Positions 17,472 through 24,963 of a stretch of DNA of 64,000 nucleotides are shown here, one piece after another. The first letter of the stretch is position 1, and every line of letters starts with the position of its first letter. Position numbers and translations under genes: made by a program. The notes under the pieces were generated by a model that was not told the origin of the DNA, did not search any database, and was given only the letters and a program-made list of their open reading frames with translations. Source of the stretch: Salipiger pallidus (GTDB lineage: Bacteria; Pseudomonadota; Alphaproteobacteria; Rhodobacterales; Rhodobacteraceae); the NCBI RefSeq assembly GCF_014643635.1, contig NZ_BMJV01000001.1, positions 874,925 through 938,924 of the forward strand, given 5' to 3'.

Positions 17472-19115
17472 ATGGCACGATACATCTTCATCACCGGCGG
17501 TGTGGTCTCTTCGCTCGGCAAGGGGCTTGCCTCGGCGGCGCTGGGGGCATTGCTTCAGGCACGCGGCTTTTCGGTCCGTCTGCGCAAGCTCGACCCCTAC
17601 CTGAACGTCGATCCGGGCACGATGTCGCCCTTCGAGCATGGTGAAGTCTTCGTCACCGATGACGGAGCGGAAACCGATCTCGACCTCGGCCATTACGAGC
17701 GCTTCACCGGCGTGTCAGCGCGCAAGACCGATTCCATCTCGTCGGGCCGGATCTACACCAACGTGCTCGAGAAGGAGCGCCGCGGCGACTACCTCGGCAA
17801 GACGATCCAGGTGATTCCCCACGTCACCAACGAGATCAAGGATTTCATCGACGTCGGCAGCGACGAGGTCGATTTCATGCTCTGCGAGATCGGCGGCACC
17901 GTCGGCGACATCGAGGGCCTGCCCTTTTTCGAGGCGATCCGCCAGTTCGCGCAGGAAAAGCCCCGCGGCCAGTGCGTGTTCATGCACCTCACCCTGCTGC
18001 CGTGGATCAAGGCATCCGGCGAGCTCAAGACCAAGCCGACCCAGCACTCCGTCAAGGAACTGCGGTCGATCGGCCTTGCACCCGACATCCTCGTCTGCCG
18101 CTCTGAAGGGCCGATTCCCCAGAAGGAGCGCGAGAAGCTGGCGCTGTTCTGCAACGTGCGTCCCGATGCGGTGATCGCCGCGCAGGACCTGTCGTCAATC
18201 TACGACGCCCCGCTGGCCTACCACCGAGAAGGCATGGACCAGGCGGTGCTGGACGCGTTCCAGATCACCCCTGCCCCGCGCCCCAACCTCGACAAGTGGG
18301 AAGACGTCTCCGAGCGCATCCACAACCCCGAGGGCGAGGTCAACGTGGCCATCGTCGGCAAGTACACTCAGCTCGAGGACGCGTACAAATCCATCGCCGA
18401 AGCGCTCACCCACGGCGGCATCGCCAACCGGGTGAAGGTAAACGTGAACTGGGTCGACGCTGAGCTGTTCGACCGCGAGGACGCGGCCCCCTACCTCGAG
18501 AACTATGACGCCATCCTCGTGCCCGGCGGCTTTGGTGAGCGCGGCACCGAGGGCAAGATCAAGGCGGCCAAGTTCGCCCGCGAACACAAGGTACCCTACC
18601 TCGGCATCTGCCTCGGCATGCAGATGGCGGTGATCGAGGCGGCCCGCAATGTCGCCGGCGTCAGCAAGGCCGGCTCCGAGGAATTCGACCACGAGAAGGG
18701 CGAAAAGCGCTTCGAGCCGGTGGTCTATCACCTCAAGGAATGGGTGCAGGGCAACGAGCGGGTGAACCGCACGGTCGCCGATGACAAGGGCGGCACCATG
18801 CGCCTTGGCGCCTATCACGCCGTACTGACCGAAGGGTCGAAGGTGGCCGAGGTCTACGGCACCACGGCCATCGACGAACGTCACCGCCACCGCTACGAGG
18901 TGGATGTGAAATACCGCAAGGCGCTGGAAGACGCCGGCCTGTGCTTCTCGGGGATGTCCCCTGATGGTCGCCTGCCCGAGATCGTCGAATGGCCGGATCA
19001 TCCGTGGTTCATCGGTGTGCAGTTCCACCCCGAGCTGAAATCCAAGCCCTTCGATCCGCACCCCCTGTTCAAGGACTTCGTGCGCGCCGCCAAGGATGTG
19101 TCGCGCCTCGTCTGA
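17472..19115 (+). CDS. pyrG: CTP synthase
   Basis: Makes CTP from UTP, ATP and glutamine. The 547-residue protein starts [18 protein letters not shown], the conserved N-terminus of the amidoligase domain. I therefore chose this ATG and rejected a start 40 codons upstream whose extra sequence is not family-like. The synthase domain continues with [14 protein letters not shown] and [12 protein letters not shown]. The C-terminal class I glutamine amidotransferase has [12 protein letters not shown] with the nucleophilic Cys, and [12 protein letters not shown] with the catalytic His and Glu. Cytoplasmic. Ends 30 bp before a strong intrinsic terminator. Confidence 0.98.
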   Translation: MARYIFITGGVVSSLGKGLASAALGALLQARGFSVRLRKLDPYLNVDPGTMSPFEHGEVFVTDDGAETDLDLGHYERFTGVSARKTDSISSGRIYTNVLEKERRGDYLGKTIQVIPHVTNEIKDFIDVGSDEVDFMLCEIGGTVGDIEGLPFFEAIRQFAQEKPRGQCVFMHLTLLPWIKASGELKTKPTQHSVKELRSIGLAPDILVCRSEGPIPQKEREKLALFCNVRPDAVIAAQDLSSIYDAPLAYHREGMDQAVLDAFQITPAPRPNLDKWEDVSERIHNPEGEVNVAIVGKYTQLEDAYKSIAEALTHGGIANRVKVNVNWVDAELFDREDAAPYLENYDAILVPGGFGERGTEGKIKAAKFAREHKVPYLGICLGMQMAVIEAARNVAGVSKAGSEEFDHEKGEKRFEPVVYHLKEWVQGNERVNRTVADDKGGTMRLGAYHAVLTEGSKVAEVYGTTAIDERHRHRYEVDVKYRKALEDAGLCFSGMSPDGRLPEIVEWPDHPWFIGVQFHPELKSKPFDPHPLFKDFVRAAKDVSRLV

Positions 19116-19145
19116 GCCTTTGTGCCCTGCAAGAGATCTTCAATG

Positions 19146-19176
19146 AAAAGGCCCTGCCATAAGCGCAGGGCCTTTT
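19146..19176 (+). terminator. pyrG intrinsic terminator
   Basis: AAAAGGCCCTGC-loop-GCAGGGCCTTTT is a perfect 12-bp stem followed by CTTTT. It is a textbook terminator 30 bp after the pyrG stop. Confidence 0.92.
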
Positions 19177-19395
19177 CTTTTGTCCTCTACCGGCGCGCAT
19201 CTGACACATGTCAGCGACGCCCCCCCTCTTGGCTAAAGGGGCGCGTCTGTGATGCGTCACAAGTCCGCGACGCCGCCCAAACCACCGGCACTAGCGGATC
19301 CGATCTCCGCACTGGGCTCTACCGTCAGGGCTTCGGCCGGATAGACGTCTTCGGGATAGATCCTGTCCCACCCGCTACAGCGCCCGCTATGATCA

Positions 19396-19862
19396 TCAGC
19401 TGCGGGGGGACGCCATGACGCCCCCGGTGTAATCGTCGGGGTTCATGCCCGGGAGATAGCGACGGAGGACATGGCTCTCCTGCTGCAGCAGGTAGCGCTG
19501 CAGTGCCTCCAGCGTCGGATCACGGTCGTCGATACAATCCACGGTCCGGTTCAAAGGCTGCGGCATGGCCGACGGTGGCACCACCCCAAGGTCTAAGCGC
19601 GGCTCACCCTGTCACGCCGCCGCGAACAGCATCGTGGCGCTGGTGGCCGGCGTGTCCGAGGCCACAAGCGCCTCGTAGAATATGCGGTGTACCTCCTCCC
19701 ACGCCGCTTTATGGGACATCGCCCAACCTCGTTGCCGATGCCGCAATAGGCGTCATGCACCGCGACCGCGTTGACTTATTCCGGCGATGTCGGATGCCCT
19801 ACGAGCGACACGAATATCTCGGGGATCGGGGCTCCGTCGGTCAGCCCGCCCTGCGGCACTTC
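19396..19862 (-). pseudogene. decayed DUF1353-like gene
   Basis: Read by joining frames, the minus strand gives EVPQGGLTDGAPIPEIFVSL, then GHPTSPE, a TAA at 19776-19778, NAVAVHDAYCGIGNEVG, a frameshift near 19720-19731, SHKAAWEEVHRIFYEALVAS and ATMLFAAA. A TGA follows at 19612-19614, and then DPTLEALQRYLLQQ. This tracks the DUF1353 layout (a TDgAsIPr..fw segment, a vHDaYc segment, then a w.evHr.fyeaL segment) known from phages and Rhodobacteraceae. A further TAG at 19863-19865 closes the frame upstream. At least three stops and one frameshift make it non-functional. Sequence above about 19900 may hold its lost 5' end but is not readable. Intact relatives have no established biochemical function. 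Confidence 0.72.
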
Positions 19863-19899
19863 CTATGTGCGGGCATGCGTCGGTAAAGATCATGGCGCG

Positions 19900-20175
19900 G
19901 ACGATGAGACAGAAGGTGTAGGGCCGCCTTGGGATCGTCACCGCACATCACCGCGCAGTCGCAGGGGTGTGTTCCGGTAATTGCAGGCGTCCCGACGGGG
20001 GCACAGATGGTGCCTCCGACCACGGACCTCACCACCGGCGCACAGGCCGGCAGGCCCGAAACAAGGGCGACTGGCAGAAGCTATCATCACATGATGAAAT
20101 CCTTGGGGAGCCTTGGGATGCCTTTCATTCGCAACGCAGCGCTCCGTCTCAGCTTGGACGGAGGCAGTGTCTCCC
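19900..20175. other. gene-free stretch
   Basis: Between the decayed gene and the phosphatase gene no frame shows a family-like protein. The segment 19177-19395 on the other side of the pseudogene likewise has nothing I can name. Confidence 0.55.
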
Positions 20176-20640
20176 TTACGCCTTTTCAGCCTCAAGCTTG
20201 GCCAGAAGCCCCCGTGCAGAGGCCTCGACAAGGTCCAGCGCCCCATCGAAATCGCGGTTGTAATAGGGGTCCGGAATCTCAGACGCGCCGGTTTCCGGGG
20301 CATATCCGGTGAACAGCGCCAGCTCGGCCCGCGACCCGCTGGGCTGCATCGCTTCGAGGTTTGCAAGGTTGTCGCCGTCCATCGCCACGATCAGGTCGAA
20401 GCGGTCGAAATCGCCCCGCGTCACCTTGCGCGCCCGCAACCCCGACAGGTCATAGCCACGGGCGCGGGCTGCCTCCTGCATGGAGCCATAGGGCGGTTCT
20501 CCGATATGCCACGCGCCGGTGCCCGCGCTGTCAAGATCAAGGTCAAGCCCCCGGTCCTCGGCCATACAGCGCAATACCCCCTCCGCCGCAGGCGAGCGGC
20601 AGATGTTGCCGAGGCAGACGAAGAGGATAGAATAGGCCAT
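20176..20640 (-). CDS. low molecular weight protein-tyrosine phosphatase
   Basis: A 154-residue cysteine phosphatase. The P-loop CLGNICRS begins at C9, the nucleophile, with R15 for phosphate binding, and the general-acid Asp is in EIPDPYYNRDF near the C-terminus. Length and motif order match the LMW-PTP family. Bacterial members dephosphorylate tyrosine kinases or arsenate-related substrates; nothing nearby fixes the target. The start at MAYSILFVCLGN is the only position compatible with the family. Divergent from the sirtuin gene, 60 bp apart, so the two may share a promoter region. Confidence 0.95.
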   Translation of the reverse strand: MAYSILFVCLGNICRSPAAEGVLRCMAEDRGLDLDLDSAGTGAWHIGEPPYGSMQEAARARGYDLSGLRARKVTRGDFDRFDLIVAMDGDNLANLEAMQPSGSRAELALFTGYAPETGASEIPDPYYNRDFDGALDLVEASARGLLAKLEAEKA

Positions 20641-20700
20641 GAGCACCCCCGGGATGGTTTCGCGGGCCATCTTAATCTTTGGAAGAACACGGGAAAAGCC

Positions 20701-21396
20701 ATGGCGGACAAGATTGTCATCCTGACCGGCGCCGGGATCTCCGCCGAAAGCGGCCTTGGCACCTTTCGCGACGAGGGCGGGCTGTGGTCGCAGCACCGTA
20801 TCGAGGATGTCGCCACCCCCGAGGGCTTTGCCCGCGATCCCGCACTGGTGCACCGGTTCTATAACGCGCGCCGGGCGCAGGCGTCCGAGGCACAGCCGAA
20901 CCCCGCCCACCACGCGCTGGCGCGGCTTCAGGCGGAATGGCCCGGCGACGTGGTGATCGTCACCCAGAACGTCGACGGGCTGCACGAGGCGGCGGGCGCG
21001 CGGGCGATCCACATGCACGGGATCCTTGCGGGCGCGCTCTGCGGCTGCTGCGATCACCGCTGGCCCGCCCCTCCCGAGATGGCCCCCGGCATGCCCTGCC
21101 CCGCCTGCGGCCAGCCCACCGCGCGCCCTGACGTCGTCTGGTTCGGCGAGATGCCCTACCACATGGACGACATCGAAGAGCACTTGCAGACCTGCGATCT
21201 CTTTGCCTCAATCGGCACGTCTGGGCAGGTCTACCCGGCGGCGGGTTTCGTGCAGGAGGCCCGGCTCTATGGCGCCGCGACCATCGAGCTGAACCTTGCG
21301 GGCACCGATATCGGCGCCGCCTTTGAAGACCGCCGCACCGGCCCCGCGAGCCGCATCGTCCCCGCCTGGGTCGAAGAGCTTCTGTCGCAGCGCTGA
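20701..21396 (+). CDS. cobB: Sir2-family NAD-dependent protein deacylase
   Basis: Removes acyl groups from protein lysines using NAD. The 231-residue protein shows GAGISAESG at 10-18, TQNVD at 88-92, the catalytic His at 106 (IHMHG), and a zinc ribbon with C114, C116 or C117, C133 and C136. FYNARR around residues 53-58 provides the Tyr-x-x-Arg pair that lets class III sirtuins take succinyl or malonyl groups, so desuccinylase activity is plausible. The start MADKIVILTG matches family N-termini. It converges with the copper chaperone gene across a hairpin. Confidence 0.94.
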   Translation: MADKIVILTGAGISAESGLGTFRDEGGLWSQHRIEDVATPEGFARDPALVHRFYNARRAQASEAQPNPAHHALARLQAEWPGDVVIVTQNVDGLHEAAGARAIHMHGILAGALCGCCDHRWPAPPEMAPGMPCPACGQPTARPDVVWFGEMPYHMDDIEEHLQTCDLFASIGTSGQVYPAAGFVQEARLYGAATIELNLAGTDIGAAFEDRRTGPASRIVPAWVEELLSQR

Positions 21397-21406
21397 CTGC
21401 GAAACA

Positions 21407-21436
21407 GGGCCGCCCTGCGGATCAGCAGGACGGCCC
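21407..21436. terminator. hairpin between cobB and copper chaperone gene
   Basis: GGGCCGCCCTGC and GCAGGACGGCCC form a 12-bp stem with one mismatch and a 6-nt loop between the two convergent stop codons. No strong T-run is present. It probably marks both 3' ends. Confidence 0.5.
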
Positions 21437-21468
21437 GTCATGGTTCGGACTGTCAGACGCTCAGGTGG

Positions 21469-21963
21469 TCATTTCCCGTGATCGTCATGATCCCCGTGGC
21501 CGCCATCCATGCCGGTCTGCATCGCGCCGTGATCGGGCTGGCGTTCGGAATCGACAGGTATCTCGATGGTCACAGCCCCGGCATTCTCGAAGGTCAGGGT
21601 GACGGTCACGGTTTCGCCCTGCACCAAGGGCTCATTCAGCCCCATGAACATGACATGGTCGCCGCCACGGGCCAGGACGTGTTCGCCATTGGCCGGGATG
21701 GCGAATCCCTCTTCGACGTGGGTCATCTTCATGACTCCGTTGTCATCGGAGATGTGAGTGTGCAATTCGACGCGCTTCGCCGCATCCGAAGCGACGGAAA
21801 CGAGCCGGTCGGCACTGCCCGAGTCGTTGCCGATGACCATGAAGGCGGCTCCGGTGGGCGCGCCGGGCATGGCGCTGCGGACATAGGCGTCTGTCACGGT
21901 GATGTCGGCGAAGGCAGGGCCGGCGGCCAGTGCGACGGCACCGGCGAGAATCAGGGTCTTCAT
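21469..21963 (-). CDS. periplasmic copper chaperone PCu(A)C
   Basis: A 164-residue secreted cupredoxin-like protein that delivers Cu(I), in known cases to the Cu-A or Cu-B centre of cytochrome c oxidase. A signal peptide (KTLILAGAVALAAGPAFA) is followed by the copper-site pattern of the family: ELHTH, then VMKM, then GGDHVMFMGL, giving the H-x-M ligands. The C-terminus ends in a His/Asp tail (GGHGDHDDHGK) that could hold extra copper, as in other members. Of two close ATGs I chose the second because AAGGA lies 7 nt before it but only 1 nt before the first. It is downstream of a frameshifted small secreted protein gene, probably a former operon partner. Confidence 0.93.
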   Translation of the reverse strand: MKTLILAGAVALAAGPAFADITVTDAYVRSAMPGAPTGAAFMVIGNDSGSADRLVSVASDAAKRVELHTHISDDNGVMKMTHVEEGFAIPANGEHVLARGGDHVMFMGLNEPLVQGETVTVTLTFENAGAVTIEIPVDSERQPDHGAMQTGMDGGHGDHDDHGK

Positions 21964-22001
21964 GTGCATATCCTTGAATGGGTGGTCTGTGCGAAAGGCA
22001 A

Positions 22002-22351
22002 TCAGACCAGCACCGGAGGCTCCCTCGCCTGCACTGTCGGGGCGTCCCGCCCTTCGCGTTTCGTGGCCTCTCTGCCTTGCACCCGCACCAGCACGGCGAC
22101 ATCGGGCAGTGGTAGCATGTCAGAGCAGCCCACCGAGACGAACAGCGTCGTCAGCCCATCCGGGCAGACATGGACATGGCTTGCAGGCTCGCCATTTTCA
22201 TCAACGATGACAGTGACAAGGCTCAGGCCAGAGCAGATGCCCATTGCGCCTACCGGCATCGTTCAGCGCGCGCGGCTGCCATCTGGAGGCTTGCGGTGGC
22301 AAGCCCCAGGGCCAGGATTACAGCCCGAAATGGGTGTGTTTTCCTCCGCAT
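22002..22351 (-). pseudogene. small secreted protein gene split by a frameshift
   Basis: One frame starts at 22351 and reads MRRKTHPFRAVILALGLATA then SLQMAAARAER, a clear signal peptide, and stops three codons later. The next frame opens within that overlap (ATG at 22259) and reads GAMGICSGLSLVTVIVDENG and HVHVCPDGLTTLFVSVG, a mature secreted-looking domain with three cysteines but no signal of its own. Adding one base at the overlap joins them into a single protein of about 115 residues. The family is unclear; it is reminiscent of DUF2946-like small proteins found beside copper genes. Either the gene is broken, the sequence has an error, or two overlapping genes are translated together. Only 38 bp upstream of the copper chaperone on the same strand. 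Confidence 0.6.
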
Positions 22352-22399
22352 CGACCAAGGAATAAGCGGACGGGCGCTGTTTGTCATGCGACAAACGAA

Positions 22400-22429
22400 A
22401 CAGCCCCGGCGCTTTCGCGCCGGGGCTGT
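22400..22429 (-). terminator. rpmB intrinsic terminator
   Basis: On the minus strand ACAGCCCCGGCGC-GAAA-GCGCCGGGGCTGT is a perfect 13-bp stem with a GAAA tetraloop, followed by TTCGTTTGT, starting 22 bp after the rpmB stop. Confidence 0.88.
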
Positions 22430-22450
22430 GGATAACTCTGTGGAGTCACA

Positions 22451-22741
22451 TCAGGCCTTGGCGGCCTGCGCCTTTGCGATCTCTTTCTTGACCTTCAGCG
22501 CACCATCGCTGAGTTCAGTGTCCTTCGCCTTGGCGAGGAACTTGTCGAGACCACCGCGGTGGTCGACCGAGCGCAGCGCGGATGCCGAGATCCGGAACTT
22601 CACACCGCGGCCGAGGGTCTCGGACTGCAGGGTGACGTCGTTCAGGTTCGGCAGGAAACGACGCTTGGTCTTGTTGTTGGCGTGGCTTACGTTGTGACCC
22701 GTCATCGGGCCTTTGCCGGTCAGTTCGCATACGCGCGACAT
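22451..22741 (-). CDS. rpmB: 50S ribosomal protein L28
   Basis: A 96-residue ribosomal protein. The N-terminus [20 protein letters not shown] and the following [12 protein letters not shown] are diagnostic of bL28 in alphaproteobacteria. The start used has GAGGA 7 nt upstream; a reading frame extends further upstream but without family-like sequence. The C-terminal Lys/Ala-rich tail is typical. It stands alone, bracketed by its own terminator, as usual in this group. Confidence 0.97.
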   Translation of the reverse strand: MSRVCELTGKGPMTGHNVSHANNKTKRRFLPNLNDVTLQSETLGRGVKFRISASALRSVDHRGGLDKFLAKAKDTELSDGALKVKKEIAKAQAAKA

Positions 22742-22922
22742 GGGTCCATCCTCATCTTTGTCTGGGGCGATTCCCCCGATCAGACACATGCAGACCGAAG
22801 CGCTCGCCAATATCAAAGGGCGCCCCACTGGCGCCCTGAATCTGGTGGGGCTTCTCTAGCCCCAAGCCGGGATGCCGTCAACCCTTCCTTCGCGGGGTTT
22901 TCACCTCTCCTGCAGGTGCCGC

Positions 22923-23726
22923 TCACCCCTTGGCCACAACCGGCACCGCCGCCGCGCCCGCGGCCTCATATCGGGCGGCGAGGGCGTCGCGGCCATGGCG
23001 CAGGGCGACCTTTCGCATATGGTCGTAATAGCTTGGCGACAACCGCCGCGCCGCGCGATGCAACCCGATGAGCGTGGACGCATCAACTGTCCCGTGAACC
23101 AGCTCGAGCTGCATCCGTGCAAAGCTGCCCCCTTGCCGCAGCACACGGGTCGGAGGGTGCCCTCCCCCGGCCATCCGGCAGATCCGAAGGCCGGGGAATC
23201 GCTGCCGGATCATCCCGGCGTGGCGCAGATCCATCCGGTTGAACGGATCGCACAGGATCGCGCCGCGCAGCCCCTTGTTGCCGTGCCGCCTAAGATCCCC
23301 GAGCGCAGGGTCGAAGCCCTCTGCCTCAACCGTGTAGCGCAGATCGAAGGGAACCAGGTCCGGCGCGATGGACACCTGCGGCGCGATAGCGATAATCTGC
23401 GCCATGTTCAGCGCCCCGGAAAAGCGCAGCGCACCGTAGCCGCCCATGGAAAACCCCATGGAGACGATGCGCCGGTAGCGTGGGGCCATCTCGCGCAGCA
23501 ACGCTTCGAGTGCGCTTGTCTCGGGGTTGATGAACCAGTCGTTGAGGCGCGACTGGATGTGCAGGTGGGCATAGCCCCGCGCGGTATAGGCCAGCACCGG
23601 GCGCGGCGGATCGAAAGCGCCGGGGGCACCGATGCGCTGGCGGAAGCTGACAAAGAGCCGCCGGTTGCCGCCCTTGAACAGATCGGCCCGCAGATGCGCG
23701 CCATCGAAGACGCGCTGCGATTTCAT
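22923..23726 (-). CDS. alpha/beta hydrolase-fold protein
   Basis: A 267-residue protein with the nucleophile elbow [11 protein letters not shown], Ser being the likely nucleophile, after a hydrophobic strand (RRIVSMGFS). A candidate acid lies in [10 protein letters not shown] and a candidate His in [10 protein letters not shown]. No signal peptide. The gene begins inside the last codons of meaB (4-bp ATGA overlap), so the two are translationally coupled. Despite that link I cannot infer the substrate: relatives include esterases and acyl hydrolases. Confidence 0.8.
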   Translation of the reverse strand: MKSQRVFDGAHLRADLFKGGNRRLFVSFRQRIGAPGAFDPPRPVLAYTARGYAHLHIQSRLNDWFINPETSALEALLREMAPRYRRIVSMGFSMGGYGALRFSGALNMAQIIAIAPQVSIAPDLVPFDLRYTVEAEGFDPALGDLRRHGNKGLRGAILCDPFNRMDLRHAGMIRQRFPGLRICRMAGGGHPPTRVLRQGGSFARMQLELVHGTVDASTLIGLHRAARRLSPSYYDHMRKVALRHGRDALAARYEAAGAAAVPVVAKG

Positions 23727-24712
23727 GCCTCGCGGGTTTCTCCGAGATAGGTTTCGAGCAGCTCCTCGGCGGCGGCCACGGCACTGATGCCGCCATCCTC
23801 CACCTGCAGCGCCAACGCCGCCATGGCGCCTTTCACCGGCTCACGCCTGAGCCGGGCAAGCAGACCCTCCCGAACCTCGGCCTCGAACCAGTGGCGCGCC
23901 TGCGCCGCGCGGCGGGCGGCGAAATGCCCGGTCTCGCGCCGCCAGTCGGTCAGCTGCTGCATCTCGGCCCAGGCGGTCCCCATGCCGGTGAGCTCCACCG
24001 CCGAGACGGTGAGGGCCTTCGGGAACCCCTCCGGGTCTTGCGGCCGCTTGCGCAACAGGCGCAGGGCGCCGGCGTAGTCGGCGCAGGTCCGGGTGGCGGT
24101 GGTCTTGAGATCGCCATCCGCCTTGTTGATGAGGATGAGGTCTGCGGTCTCCATGATGCCGCGCTTGACCCCCTGCAGTTCGTCACCGCCCGCGGGCGCG
24201 AGCAGCAGCAGGAAGAGGTCGGACATGTCGGCAACCATGGTTTCGGACTGGCCGACGCCCACGGTCTCGATGAGGATGACATCAAAACCCGCCGCCTCGC
24301 ACAGGTCCGCAGCCTCACGGGTGCGCCTCGCGACGCCGCCGAGGTGGGACTGCGACGGTGAGGGACGGATAAAGGCGTTCCGCTCGCGGCTGAGCCGCTC
24401 CATCCGGGTCTTGTCCCCAAGGATCGAGCCGCCGGACCGCGCCGAGCTTGGGTCCACCGCCAGCACCGCCACCTTGAGCCCCTGCTCGGTGAGCATGAGG
24501 CCGAAGCCCTCGATGAAGGTCGATTTGCCGACCCCCGGTGTGCCCGAAAGGCCGATGCGCAGGGCCTGCCGATCGTGCCCCCGCAGATCCTCGATCAGCT
24601 GTCGGGCCTGCGCACGATGATCGGTCCGCCCGCTCTCCACGAGGGTGATCGCCCGCGCCAGCGCGCGCCGCTCCCCCGCGAGAATGCGCTTTCCAAGATC
24701 CGCGATATCCAT
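23723..24712 (-). CDS. meaB: methylmalonyl-CoA mutase-associated GTPase MeaB
   Basis: A 329-residue G3E-family P-loop GTPase that protects and reloads adenosylcobalamin-dependent methylmalonyl-CoA (or ethylmalonyl-CoA) mutase. P-loop [15 protein letters not shown], then [20 protein letters not shown] and [15 protein letters not shown] (switch II region) and ILINKADGD (NKxD) are all in place. Mutase genes are not in this window. Rhodobacteraceae often assimilate acetate by the ethylmalonyl-CoA pathway; finding malate synthase in the same window fits that but does not prove it. Overlaps the downstream hydrolase gene by 4 bp. Confidence 0.95.
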   Translation of the reverse strand: MDIADLGKRILAGERRALARAITLVESGRTDHRAQARQLIEDLRGHDRQALRIGLSGTPGVGKSTFIEGFGLMLTEQGLKVAVLAVDPSSARSGGSILGDKTRMERLSRERNAFIRPSPSQSHLGGVARRTREAADLCEAAGFDVILIETVGVGQSETMVADMSDLFLLLLAPAGGDELQGVKRGIMETADLILINKADGDLKTTATRTCADYAGALRLLRKRPQDPEGFPKALTVSAVELTGMGTAWAEMQQLTDWRRETGHFAARRAAQARHWFEAEVREGLLARLRREPVKGAMAALALQVEDGGISAVAAAEELLETYLGETREA

Positions 24713-24901
24713 GCCGATGCCCCTTCTCCTGCCCGTCCGCCTGAAATGACCCGTCCCCGAAGGCGATGTCCACCCCCTGCCCCGCTGTTAGCGCATGCGC
24801 AAAGGCCCGACCGGGGGAGGCGCTGCCCCCCCACCCCGCGCGCCCTGGGATATTTTCCGTCAAATGAAACTAGGCGCTTTTGCGGATTTCCTTTGACTGC
24901 A

Positions 24902-24921
24902 AATATCCCCGCCGGAGGCAG
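24902..24921. repeat. variant of interspersed palindromic element
   Basis: Read on the minus strand the segment GCCTCCGGCGGGGATATTTG repeats the core found at 56020-56040 (GCCTCCGGCGGGCGTATTTG). A second GGATATTTT lies at 24848-24856, and a GGGGGAGGCGCTGCCCCCC palindrome is just before it. The whole gap 24713-24963 between meaB and hrpB holds such repeat material and no gene. Confidence 0.55.
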
Positions 24922-24963
24922 GCCGGACCTTTCGGCTTGGCACTCTGCCCGGCAAGAGGGCAG

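Noticed and set aside
22259-22387. Upstream Met (22387) as start of the small secreted protein near the copper chaperone
   Set aside because: It lies within the T-rich tail of the rpmB terminator and has no ribosome-binding site; the Met at 22351 directly precedes the signal peptide.
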